A stretch of DNA of 64,000 nucleotides from Chromobacterium alkanivorans (GTDB lineage Bacteria; Pseudomonadota; Gammaproteobacteria; Burkholderiales; Chromobacteriaceae): assembly GCF_016937655.1 (NCBI RefSeq), contig NZ_JAFHKL010000018.1, positions 1 to 64,000 on the forward strand. The letters are read 5' to 3'. The position numbers were made by a program, and so were the translations under genes. Within the stretch, counting starts at the first letter, position 1, and every line of letters starts with the position of its first letter. Below the pieces are notes generated by a model. That model did not search any database. It saw nothing but the letters and a program-made list of their open reading frames with translations, and was not told the origin of the DNA. Of the stretch, positions 1 through 7,914 are shown piece after piece.

Positions 1-1
1 T

Positions 2-142
2 GACCAGGTGATGGTGATGAATAAGGGCGAGGTGGTGGAGCAGGCGGACGCGGACCAGATCTACCGCGAGCCGCGGCAGAGCTATACCCGCAAGCTGTTG
101 GAGTCCATCCCGCAGGGCTGGGTGGGGATGGCGCCGGCCTAA
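2..142 (+). CDS. ABC transporter ATP-binding protein, C-terminal end (partial)
   Basis: An open frame enters from the left edge and ends in TAA, leaving 46 residues. They read as the end of a peptide-type ABC ATPase: a D-loop/H-loop distal strand (VMVMNKGEVVEQ), the typical (D/E)xIYxxPxxxYTRKLL segment of Dpp/Opp/Yej-type ATPases, then a short tail. Walker motifs lie outside the window, so substrate cannot be assigned. The gene ends about 20 bp before a strong bidirectional terminator. Confidence 0.65.
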   Translation, partial: DQVMVMNKGEVVEQADADQIYREPRQSYTRKLLESIPQGWVGMAPA

Positions 143-161
143 ATCCGCGTTTGCCTCAGCT

Positions 162-190
162 AAAAACCGCCGGTTTCCCGGCGGTTTTTT
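162..190. terminator. Bidirectional rho-independent terminator
   Basis: A perfect GC-rich stem (ACCGCCGG/CCGGCGGT) is flanked by A5 on the left and T6 on the right, so it can terminate transcription from both sides. It separates the convergent ABC gene and the HELCH membrane protein. The stop codon of the latter lies in the T-tract. Confidence 0.85.
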
Positions 191-734
191 ATTGCCCGGC
201 CAGCGCGCGGAAACCGTAATGCAGCAGCGCGTAAGCGCCGAACAAACCGCAGGCCAGCGCGCCGTAAGCCAGCGCGGAGCGGCCGGCGTGGCTCAAGTCC
301 GTACTGCTGGGCAGGCAGCCGTCCCAGCACTGCGCCGCCAGAAAACCCAGGCCGGCCGCCGCCGGGCTCAGCCACGGCCAGCGCGCCGCCAGCGCCAGCA
401 AGCCCCAGCCCAGCGGCAGCAACAGCAAGGGCGCGATGCCGATGGGCAGCGCGTTCCACCACGTCAGCCGGCTGAAGCCCACCTGGCCCAGCGTCAGCTG
501 CCGGCCGTTGCGGCTGGGCCACACGCTGAAGCGGCTGGGCCGCGCCCGCAGCAGCAAGCCCACCAGAAAATGACAGAGTTCGTGCAACACCGTGCCCGGC
601 AGCGACAGCGCCACATAGGGCCAGAACCACGCGCGGCGGCGCAACTGGCGGCTCAGCAACAGGAATAGCGCCGGCCACAGCAGCACGGCGGGAGAGGCGG
701 CGAACGGCGCGTACAGCGGTTCTAGGGCGGACAT
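189..734 (-). CDS. Integral membrane protein with HELCH metalloprotease-like motif
   Basis: This is a 181-residue protein if it starts at the ATG at 734 (MSALEPLY); an upstream in-frame ATG at 791 would add 19 arginine-rich residues that look non-coding. It is very hydrophobic, with about four or five predicted membrane segments. The HELCH motif near the middle matches HExxH, the zinc-binding and catalytic signature of site-2-type and other intramembrane peptidases. The likely third ligand, a distal Asp or His, cannot be assigned by eye. A small uncharacterised M50-like or DUF protein is the best description; the substrate is unknown. It stands alone, convergent with the ABC gene. Confidence 0.6.
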   Translation of the reverse strand: MSALEPLYAPFAASPAVLLWPALFLLLSRQLRRRAWFWPYVALSLPGTVLHELCHFLVGLLLRARPSRFSVWPSRNGRQLTLGQVGFSRLTWWNALPIGIAPLLLLPLGWGLLALAARWPWLSPAAAGLGFLAAQCWDGCLPSSTDLSHAGRSALAYGALACGLFGAYALLHYGFRALAGQ

Positions 735-859
735 GTGGAGAAGAGGGCGGGCGAAAACCCGGATTGTGGCATGAGGGCGCGGCCGGACCAAGCCGGACGC
801 GCCCTCAAGTTTGAGAGGCTGGGTTTTAGAAGGCGTTCAAGGTTTGAGCCTTCTTATTT

Positions 860-2509
860 TTAATCGGCGCGGAAGCGGTTGATCGCCGCATCCAGCCCAT
901 GCGCCAGGCCGGACAACTGCTGCGCCATCGCGGAGGACTCCTCCACCGACAAGCCGTTTTCCGTGCCCATATTGGCGATGCGCTCCACGTTCTTGGCGGC
1001 GTCGTTGCTGGCCGTGCTCTGCTCGCGCATCGCCTCGGCGATCTCGCTGGTTTTCTCCAGCAGGCGGGTGGACAGCACCCGGATCTGCGCCAGCCGCTCG
1101 GACAGCGTGCCGCTCAGCGCCACGCCGGCCTCCACCCGCTCGGTGGCTTCGCGCATGCTGGCCACCGCCGTGGTGGTGTCGCCTTGCACCGCCTTGATCT
1201 TCTCGGAGATTTCGCCGGTGGCCTGCGCGGTGCGCTCCGCCAGCTTGCGCACCTCATCCGCCACCACCGCGAAGCCGCGGCCGGTTTCGCCGGCGCGCGC
1301 CGCCTCGATGGCCGCGTTCAAGGCCAGCAGATTGGTCTGCTCGGCGATGTCGTGGATCACGTCCACGATATTGCCGATCTCATCGGAACGCTGGTTCAGG
1401 CCAATGATGATGGTTTCGGAGCGGCTGATCACGCTGGCGATCTCGGACATCTGCTGCGCGGCCTGGCCGGCCACCTCGCTGCCGCTGACCGCCTCGTTCA
1501 TGCTGCTCTTGGCCTCGCCGGCCATTTCCACCGCGTGCTCGGCCACCAGGTTGATGCTCACCGTCATCTCCTCCACCGCGGCGGCGGTGGACGAAGACGC
1601 GTCGGTTTGCACCTGGGACGCCTCGGCAATGCGCTGGGACACGCCGGACAGCGCGTGGGCGGTGTCGTTCACCTGCTTGGCGTCCTCGCGGGTCTGTTGC
1701 AGGAAGGCGCGCAGATTGCCCAGCAGCTGCGCCAGCGCGCGGCCGGTTTCGCTGACCTCGTCGCGGCCGGTCTGATCCACCGTCACCGTTAGGTCGTTTT
1801 TCTCCGCCGCATGGCGCATGGTCTGCTGCATGGCCTGCAAGGGGCGGGTGATGGAGCGGACGATGGCGAAAGCCAGGGCTACGCCTAGCACCAGGGCCAG
1901 GCCCAGGATGGTCAGCATCATGTTGCGGGTGTTCTTCATGCTGACCGCCAGCGCGTCCTCGGCGGCCTGCGCGGACTCGTCGGCCAGCTTGCTCAGGCTG
2001 TTGAGCGCGTCGCGCGCCTCGTACAGCTTGGGCTTGAACGGCGCGATGCCGGCGTCGCCGACATTGGCCCGGCTGATTTCGCCGCTGGCGATCTTCTGAT
2101 ACAGACCGTTCATGCCCTGCTCGTAGCCGGAGAGGCCGGTCAGCATGCTGTCGAAGGTTCTCTGGTGATCCGCCGCCATGGCCATGGACTTGGCGGCGCC
2201 GGCCTGGTTCTTGAACTCGGCGATGTGCTTGTCCAGCAACTGCTTGTTGGTCTGGATGCTCTGGTCCGAATTGTCCGGGTTGCCGATGCTGATGAAGATG
2301 TTCTTCTCATCCTGGCGGATGTGCAGCATGCTGCTCTGCATGGCGTTCATCTGGTAGCGGAACGCGATTTTCTGGTCAAACAGCGAGGTCAGCTCGCCAT
2401 CCATCTGGTTCAAGGACCACCAGCCGGAACCGCCCACCAAAGCCACGGCAAACAGCAAGCTGCCCGCCAGCGCGGCGATGCGCTGGCCAATCGTGAATTG
2501 ACTTAACAT
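860..2509 (-). CDS. Methyl-accepting chemotaxis protein
   Basis: The protein has 549 residues from the ATG at 2509; a further ATG four codons upstream is less likely. Order: short cytoplasmic start, TM1 (about 10-30), a periplasmic four-helix-bundle sensor (about 35-185), TM2 (about 195-215), HAMP (about 215-270) and a long coiled-coil signalling domain. The signalling tip contains the near-invariant [19 protein letters not shown] hairpin that contacts CheA/CheW. The C-terminus lacks an NWETF-type CheR/CheB tether. The ligand is unknown. It is monocistronic, with no chemotaxis genes beside it, as is common for the many dispersed receptors of motile betaproteobacteria. Confidence 0.93.
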   Translation of the reverse strand: MLSQFTIGQRIAALAGSLLFAVALVGGSGWWSLNQMDGELTSLFDQKIAFRYQMNAMQSSMLHIRQDEKNIFISIGNPDNSDQSIQTNKQLLDKHIAEFKNQAGAAKSMAMAADHQRTFDSMLTGLSGYEQGMNGLYQKIASGEISRANVGDAGIAPFKPKLYEARDALNSLSKLADESAQAAEDALAVSMKNTRNMMLTILGLALVLGVALAFAIVRSITRPLQAMQQTMRHAAEKNDLTVTVDQTGRDEVSETGRALAQLLGNLRAFLQQTREDAKQVNDTAHALSGVSQRIAEASQVQTDASSSTAAAVEEMTVSINLVAEHAVEMAGEAKSSMNEAVSGSEVAGQAAQQMSEIASVISRSETIIIGLNQRSDEIGNIVDVIHDIAEQTNLLALNAAIEAARAGETGRGFAVVADEVRKLAERTAQATGEISEKIKAVQGDTTTAVASMREATERVEAGVALSGTLSERLAQIRVLSTRLLEKTSEIAEAMREQSTASNDAAKNVERIANMGTENGLSVEESSAMAQQLSGLAHGLDAAINRFRAD

Positions 2510-2880
2510 AATGCCCCCCATTGGTGCTGATATTCATCTTTTTTCATAGCAAACGCATATGAATTGGCGATTGCATCAATGTGTGAAGACGCAGCGCTTC
2601 GTGCTGGCATGGACTCCAGCTTGGCCGGGACTCTGGAACATCAGGAATGGGCCCACAGGCCGGAACGACGGAGTGTTTCAATGCCAGCGCCTCTCCTCGT
2701 GACGAAGGGGAAGCGGAGCGACTTCATTGAATAGGCGCAATCATAATTCACGCCGTACCGATAGTCCTAATGGTTATTTTTGCATCGCAAAACGGGAACA
2801 TAGGGTGTATGCCGGGTCAAGCCGGGCAAGGCGGGGGACAAAGGCCGGGCATGGGGTCGATATGAGGTTTTTTCATGTCC

Positions 2881-2920
2881 ACGGCAATGTAAAAGGCATA
2901 AAATCCGCATTGCCGTTTTC
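2881..2920 (+). terminator. Stem-loop followed by T-run; content of the 2510-3079 gap
   Basis: The 570-bp stretch between the chemoreceptor and the toxin-antitoxin operon holds no convincing gene. Its clearest element is this perfect 9-bp stem (ACGGCAATG/CATTGCCGT) with an 18-nt loop, followed by TTTT on the plus strand. It would terminate rightward transcription before the toxin-antitoxin promoter. The loop is long for a classical terminator, so the call is tentative. Confidence 0.4.
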
Positions 2921-3017
2921 AAACGTCAAAAATCAGGCCGGCGCAATCAAAGCATCCGGTTTGCATGCGCTGTTGCATTTAGAGCAAGGCTTGGGCGCCG
3001 CCGGGCAAGCCACGCCC

Positions 3018-3062
3018 TTGTTTTGTTTGAGCAAAATGCCGATAATTAACGGGCAAATTGCC
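3018..3062 (+). promoter_or_regulatory. Toxin-antitoxin promoter and candidate operator
   Basis: TTGTTT (3018-3023) and GATAAT (3041-3046) are separated by exactly 17 bp, a good sigma70 promoter. Just downstream, at 3052-3062, lies the perfect palindrome GGCAAATTGCC. It falls around the transcription start and before the AGGAGG ribosome site. This is the expected place for an autoregulatory operator bound by the Xre antitoxin. Confidence 0.6.
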
Positions 3063-3079
3063 AAATACAAGGAGGGACC

Positions 3080-3544
3080 ATGAAAGCGCTGCAAGTATTC
3101 GTGCCGGAGACGCCGGTCCCGCCCATGGTGGAACACAGCCTGTTGCAGGAACTGAGCGTGTTGGTGGGGCAGGAAATGCTCAACGATTTCGACGTGGCCA
3201 AAGTGGTGGAACTGGGCGTGGACACCGGCATGCTGGAGCGCCTGGTGGACGCCGGCCTCAGCCGCGGCGAACTGGAGTTCGTCATCCCGCCGCGCACCCT
3301 GTCCCATCGCATCAAGAAGGGCCAGACGCTGAACACCGAGGAATCCGAACGCGGCGTGCGCGTGGCCAAGCTGCTGCTGCTGGCGGAAGAGCTGTTCGGC
3401 GACAAGGACGCCGCCGCCCAATGGCTGCGCAAGCCGCTGCATCGCTTTGAGGGCAAATCGCCGCTGGACATGGCCCATACCGAACCCGGCGCGCGGCTGG
3501 TGGAGCAACTGATCGCCCAGGCCAACGAAGGCTACGCCGCGTGA
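3080..3544 (+). CDS. Xre/MbcA/ParS-type antitoxin (DUF2384)
   Basis: This 154-residue protein has a strong AGGAGG ribosome site. Residues about 30-90 form an Xre-like helical DNA-binding region (LSRGELEFVIPPRTLSHRIKKG). The C-terminal third (GDKDAAAQWLRKPLHRFEGKSP) is the DUF2384 toxin-binding segment typical of partners of RES-domain toxins. Its stop overlaps the GTG start of the next gene by 4 bp (GTGA), implying translational coupling. By family analogy it neutralises the RES toxin and represses the operon, probably through the palindrome at 3052-3062. Confidence 0.9.
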   Translation: MKALQVFVPETPVPPMVEHSLLQELSVLVGQEMLNDFDVAKVVELGVDTGMLERLVDAGLSRGELEFVIPPRTLSHRIKKGQTLNTEESERGVRVAKLLLLAEELFGDKDAAAQWLRKPLHRFEGKSPLDMAHTEPGARLVEQLIAQANEGYAA

Positions 3545-3981
3545 TCGTCTGGCGCATCAGCCGCTACGCAGACCTCAACGGCCTGGGCGGGCTGCGCTGG
3601 CCCGGCCGCTGGCACCCCGCCGGCCAGCCCATCGTCTATCTGGCGGACCACCCGGCCAGCGCCATGCTGGAAGCGCTGGTGCATCTGGAAGTGTCCATCC
3701 TCCCGGCCACCTTCACCTTGCTGCAAGTGGAGCTGCCGGACCGCCTGGTGCAGACGCTGGACCAGGCCAGCCTGCCGGAGGACTGGACGCTGCAACCCGC
3801 GCTCACCCAGAGCCTGGGCCATCACTGGCTGCAACGCCAGGCCTCCGCCGCGTTGCAAGTGCCCAGCGCAGTGGCCCCCAACGCCCACAACTACCTGCTC
3901 AACCCCCTCCATCCCGACGCCGGCGCCTGCCGCATACTCAGCGTGCGGGACGTGCCTTGGGATGTGCGCCTGAGGTCTTGA
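3541..3981 (+). CDS. RES-domain toxin, predicted NAD+-degrading
   Basis: This 146-residue protein starts at GTG within a 4-bp overlap with the antitoxin. The RES fold is visible: WRISRYADLNGLGGLRWPGRWHPAG, then PIVYLADHPASAMLEALVHLE, with the conserved Arg, Tyr and Glu in their expected places. It ends in a typical region with SAVAPNAHNYLLNPLHP and the family-like C-terminal strand. Characterised RES toxins (for example in Pseudomonas and Mycobacterium) degrade NAD+ by phosphorolysis or hydrolysis. The length is normal and no key residue seems lost, so the pair is probably functional. Confidence 0.9.
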   Translation: MIVWRISRYADLNGLGGLRWPGRWHPAGQPIVYLADHPASAMLEALVHLEVSILPATFTLLQVELPDRLVQTLDQASLPEDWTLQPALTQSLGHHWLQRQASAALQVPSAVAPNAHNYLLNPLHPDAGACRILSVRDVPWDVRLRS

Positions 3982-4017
3982 TTAAGCCCCAGGGCAGCTT
4001 CCCCGCGTGCGCATTCC

Positions 4018-4100
4018 ACATGCTCATCGGTTCTCGCCTTGTCTGGCGCTGGCTCGCGAGACCTTAAACTTGTTCATGGAAACAATCGTAAACAAACTCT
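4018..4100 (-). repeat. Degraded copy of the 140-bp inverted-repeat element
   Basis: The segment keeps recognisable pieces of the dispersed element: a TCTCGCCTTG...GGCTCGCGAGA block, then a terminal-repeat relative (AATCGTAAACAAACTC) followed by TTGG. The central hairpin and most of the other end are lost. It lies in the leader between the RES toxin gene and the hydrolase gene. Confidence 0.6.
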
Positions 4101-4233
4101 TGGCCTAAACCCGCCATGCCACGCTTTTGCGCGCAGAGTATGGCGAGTAGAGTCTGAGCAAATTAGCCAAGGGTTCATGCAAACCCAGGCCGTCGGGGCA
4201 ATTCAATCCACTTATCAAGATGCGAGGAATGCG

Positions 4234-5145
4234 ATGACAGACTGGGTCAAATGGGCCGGCAAGACAGCCGCGGCGGCATTGCTGCTTAGCACCGCCACGG
4301 CGGCATGGGCGGACGCCGTCCGCAAGGACATTCTCCCCGCGGACACCGATGGCCGGATTGTGGCGAACAGCGGGCCGCACATCGTTTTTTCAACGGAGAG
4401 GGGCGGGCGGGCGCCGTTGCTGGTTTTCCTGCCCGGAACCGGCGGCGAAACCACGCGCACCGTGGTGGGAGAACAGGCCCTTATCGACACCGCGCTGGCC
4501 CAGGGCTACCGCTTCATTATCCTGTCCTACATCGACACGCCGGCGGTTTCTCAAGTCTGCACCCGGCCGGTGCTGGCGACCAACCCAGACTGCGCGGAGC
4601 AACTGCGCCAGAAGCGCGCCTTTGGCGAAAACACCACCGCGCTGATTCAGGACAAACCCAAAGACGCCATTGTCCATAGACTGGCCGCTCTGCTGCGCTA
4701 CCTGGCCAAGACCGATCCCCAAGGCCGTTGGGAACAGTATCTGGACAAGCAAGCGATAGACTGGAGCAAGATCGTGCTGTCCGGGCAATCCCAAGGCGGC
4801 GGCATGGCCGCCTACATCGCCAAGCGCGTGGCGGTCCGGGGCGTGATCGACTTTTCCGGCGGCTGGGACATGCGCGCCAACAACCGCATCGCCTCCTGGT
4901 ACTCCTCCCCCGGCGCAACGCCGCCGGACAGATTGTTCGGCACCTATCACGTGCAGGAAAACTTCGCCTCGGCCATCCGCCTCTCCTACAACGCCATGCG
5001 CATCCCGGCGGACCACCAGTTCGCGCTGAACAAGCCGATACGCCGCCCCAATGCCGACAACCCCGGACATGGCGAAGGCGCCAGCAATCCGGTGTACCGG
5101 GAGCTGTGGCAGGAGATGTTGGAGCAGCTTAAGCGGGGAGAGTGA
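4234..5145 (+). CDS. Secreted alpha/beta hydrolase
   Basis: The chosen start (ATG 4234) has a GCGAGGA ribosome site and gives a good signal peptide, cleaved after about ATAAWA; the frame is open further upstream but runs into repeat debris. The 303-residue product has the nucleophile elbow GQSQGG, a preceding oxyanion-like LVFLPGTGG strand and a late GHGEGAS segment that may carry the catalytic His. It resembles poorly characterised secreted esterases or PHB-depolymerase-like hydrolases. It carries several Cys that could form periplasmic disulfides. Substrate unknown. Confidence 0.65.
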   Translation: MTDWVKWAGKTAAAALLLSTATAAWADAVRKDILPADTDGRIVANSGPHIVFSTERGGRAPLLVFLPGTGGETTRTVVGEQALIDTALAQGYRFIILSYIDTPAVSQVCTRPVLATNPDCAEQLRQKRAFGENTTALIQDKPKDAIVHRLAALLRYLAKTDPQGRWEQYLDKQAIDWSKIVLSGQSQGGGMAAYIAKRVAVRGVIDFSGGWDMRANNRIASWYSSPGATPPDRLFGTYHVQENFASAIRLSYNAMRIPADHQFALNKPIRRPNADNPGHGEGASNPVYRELWQEMLEQLKRGE

Positions 5146-5424
5146 GGGGCTGTTATGGGAGGGCGGGGCGAGGCTGTGGTGGTAACGCCCAGCCTTGTGC
5201 CAATGCTTATGGCTACATGTTCGCTTCTAGAATCCAGACAGAGGAGTCAATTGAATTAGTGCCTGCCTTTGCTTGTTGCCGGCATGATAATTTGTTCTGT
5301 TTCGCTATTGTGGATGCTTGTCGCTAGGTGGGCTGAAGTTTTTTTGAGGGGGGGATTAAGCCTAGTAGTTGTTGCTCAGAGTCTCGAAATCGGCCATTGT
5401 TGACATCCGCATGCATGATACAAG

Positions 5425-5453
5425 GTGGCTGTTTTCGCATAGGAAACAGCCAC
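5425..5453. other. Perfect 10-bp stem-loop; content of the 5146-5488 gap
   Basis: The 343-bp gap after the hydrolase marks the change from high to lower GC and contains no gene I can support. The only notable structure is GTGGCTGTTT/AAACAGCCAC with a 9-nt loop, about 36 bp past the stop of the STAND gene. It is not followed by a T-tract in the direction of that gene, so it may be an mRNA 3'-end stabiliser rather than an intrinsic terminator. Confidence 0.45.
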
Positions 5454-5488
5454 AAAAGAATCTAGTAAACGAAGGGTGATGCACTTTC

Positions 5489-7744
5489 TTACTGATCTAC
5501 ATCATCGAAGACGCTACGCCCTGTTGTGCTATCCACCTCAATAGCCTCCTCCGTATCTAGCTTTTCATATTCGGCATCTTCTATCTCATTTCCAAGTTCT
5601 CGAACCAGTTCTTTTATTAAGTTGCGAAGGGAAGTAGCCTTTTTCTGGCTATCCTCATCGAATCTTTCATTCATCTCAATGAAAGCAAGTGTTCCATCTA
5701 CTTCTGAAAATAATTCTTCAGGATCACTCTCTCTATCCCAGTCGTCCTTCAGTTCTTCGAGAATAAAATCGCTATTCTCCAAAATAGACTGCGAAATATT
5801 GTCGATTGTAGTAGTTTCCTCTTCGGTGGTAAGTAGCCCGCCAACGCCAAAATTCATAGCAAATCGGCATGAATACTCTCGCTCTGAAATTTTGATAATT
5901 TTATTGACTGCCACTTGCCGGATTTCATTCGAGAGCAGGCCGGCTTGACCTAATCTTGACAAGATTATCATTCCAGCATTATGGGGGGTGATGCGCCATG
6001 CCGATTGTGGGATGCATGAGGAAATGTCCTTCCCAGAGAAATACTCTGCAATAAGGTCTGGAGGGCAGCGCGTGGCCAGAAAAGCTTTTATTGGATCAGA
6101 CCAAGGAGTCCAAGGAGGATTATATTCATTTAATTTTTTTATGATTACATCATACCGATCTGGAGGAACTATAATCTTGGAGCCTTGAATGGATGCTGTG
6201 CCGCAGCTTACTTCTAAAAGCATTTGCTCAGTACTTACTCCAGCAAGATAAACATCAATCAATTCAGGATTACTACCCACTAATGTTGCGTATGCATCGC
6301 GAATGGTTGGATGTCGGAATGTCCAATACTCAAAAGAGCCATCCCGAATCTTTTTTAGTAGCGAGTCATCCAAGCTGATTAGTGCCGCTTTTACCTCACC
6401 CAAAGTTACACCCATTAGATCGAGTGTGCCAGTTACCTTATGGTCAGCGCTTACGGGGATCGGCAGCCTTCCACCTGCAATGAATACAAGACCAATCGCA
6501 GCTTTCTCGGCTGCAGCCAGGCTGCTTACGACATCAAAAAGTACCTTTACAGGCTTTTCAAAAAAATCCAGAACCCCCTCTCTTGTGGGGCTCAACTGTC
6601 CAGTGAATTTTGGATTTCCAAATCTACGAGCGATCTCTGGCAGAAATTTTCGAGTTTTCGCAGCATCCTCAAGGAAGGCTTTTACATCGGTCTTAAATTG
6701 AAAAGGTTGAGAACCAGCCTTTAAGTGACCGTACAGGATCATCTGTCGCTCGACATCAGTAAGCTTTTCGACTTGAATAACAACACGACTATCGTCAAAT
6801 AATTCAAATGCGCTTATTTTGAGATCCCGCTTCGCGGCTGTAAAAATATAATCCCTTGAGGTGAAAACAACACGAGCCCCTGATTTAATCGCGGCTTTTA
6901 GTTTCGGTAAAAGTTGGTTCCACTCGCTGGAGCGATTGGCATCGTATTGAGTGGTACCAAAAGCATCATCTACCCACAGAAACTGCCCAGGATCATCTGG
7001 ATTCCATAGTTTGGAAAAATCTGCTGGGCTACTAATCATCAGGGTTTGAAGCTTCCATTCATCTGCCGCAGATAAAGCCATTAGATTGGCAATCATTGTT
7101 TTTCCGCTAGCCGGCTCTCCCAAAAGTAGAACGAAACCATGCTCCCGGAGTGCATGAGCACATTGACGATAAGCTCCAGTTGGAACAAAACATCCCAGAT
7201 CTGGTGCAATTGAGTCTAGAACCTCCCGTGCTTGCCGATAGGCTTGATGTGTAACGATCTGGGTCAAATCTCCTAGCCCATAGATTCGTGGTACCAAACG
7301 TCGAAGTTTCGGGTTCTCCGCAATCGTTCTCCCTATCCACTCATTGCCAAAAATAAGAGCAGTCTTTGCTCCTGAGGCGATGATTCGTTTTTCTGCTTCC
7401 TCAGTAACACCTGCCGGCAGTGTATGGTTTGTCAATAGAAAATAATTGTCGCAAAGACCTGCAGAAGAAAGTCGTTTAACTTTATCGAGTTCATCATTAA
7501 CGATAGAGATCGGCAAGTTATTGGATGGCTTACTGGTATGCTTGCATTGAATGCAAAAACTTCCCAAGAAAGCTTGAGATTTATCCTTTTGTGTCCACGA
7601 ACCACAAAATGCTGCATCACGACCACCGTCTGCACCCTCAGCAAAAACCTGCAATGTCTGTCCGAGGATATCTCGAAAAATACAACCAACAAGGTCCTCA
7701 AAGGCCTTCCAACCTAGCAGATGTAAATCAAATGAAGTTGACAT
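5489..7744 (-). CDS. Mrr-like nuclease fused to a STAND-type NTPase (candidate defence protein)
   Basis: A 751-residue protein. The N-terminus is a PD-(D/E)xK fold: Glu16, the EGADGGRD loop (Asp39/Asp43) and QCK (Gln66, Lys68) form an Mrr-type E-D-QxK active site. A P-loop follows (GEPASGKT, about 209-216) with Walker B FLWVDD (about 255-260), as in nSTAND3-type NTPases. The long C-terminal half is helical, ends in a very acidic tail and is probably the sensor. The layout (effector nuclease, STAND NTPase, sensor) is that of Avs-like antiphage proteins. Base composition is distinctly AT-richer than the flanks. The trigger is unknown. Confidence 0.75.
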   Translation of the reverse strand: MSTSFDLHLLGWKAFEDLVGCIFRDILGQTLQVFAEGADGGRDAAFCGSWTQKDKSQAFLGSFCIQCKHTSKPSNNLPISIVNDELDKVKRLSSAGLCDNYFLLTNHTLPAGVTEEAEKRIIASGAKTALIFGNEWIGRTIAENPKLRRLVPRIYGLGDLTQIVTHQAYRQAREVLDSIAPDLGCFVPTGAYRQCAHALREHGFVLLLGEPASGKTMIANLMALSAADEWKLQTLMISSPADFSKLWNPDDPGQFLWVDDAFGTTQYDANRSSEWNQLLPKLKAAIKSGARVVFTSRDYIFTAAKRDLKISAFELFDDSRVVIQVEKLTDVERQMILYGHLKAGSQPFQFKTDVKAFLEDAAKTRKFLPEIARRFGNPKFTGQLSPTREGVLDFFEKPVKVLFDVVSSLAAAEKAAIGLVFIAGGRLPIPVSADHKVTGTLDLMGVTLGEVKAALISLDDSLLKKIRDGSFEYWTFRHPTIRDAYATLVGSNPELIDVYLAGVSTEQMLLEVSCGTASIQGSKIIVPPDRYDVIIKKLNEYNPPWTPWSDPIKAFLATRCPPDLIAEYFSGKDISSCIPQSAWRITPHNAGMIILSRLGQAGLLSNEIRQVAVNKIIKISEREYSCRFAMNFGVGGLLTTEEETTTIDNISQSILENSDFILEELKDDWDRESDPEELFSEVDGTLAFIEMNERFDEDSQKKATSLRNLIKELVRELGNEIEDAEYEKLDTEEAIEVDSTTGRSVFDDVDQ

Positions 7745-7914
7745 AAAAATTTGACGTTTCCTGAGTATATTAAACAGAATGCTAGATAATAAGCTTACGG
7801 AATCTCAACCATCTTGATGCGAGGAAAGCTGGCGTTCAATAAGCAAGGAGCGCGTTGTGCTCCATTTCAAATGGCTCTGAATAAAACTACTCCTGCATGA
7901 TGGACAAGCATAGG

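Noticed and set aside
2727-3083. 118-residue ORF in the spacer before the toxin-antitoxin pair
   Set aside because: It overlaps the promoter, operator and antitoxin ribosome site, and has no ribosome site or domain of its own.
5142-5327. 61-residue ORF after the secreted hydrolase gene
   Set aside because: It starts inside the hydrolase stop region, has no good ribosome site and no recognisable features.
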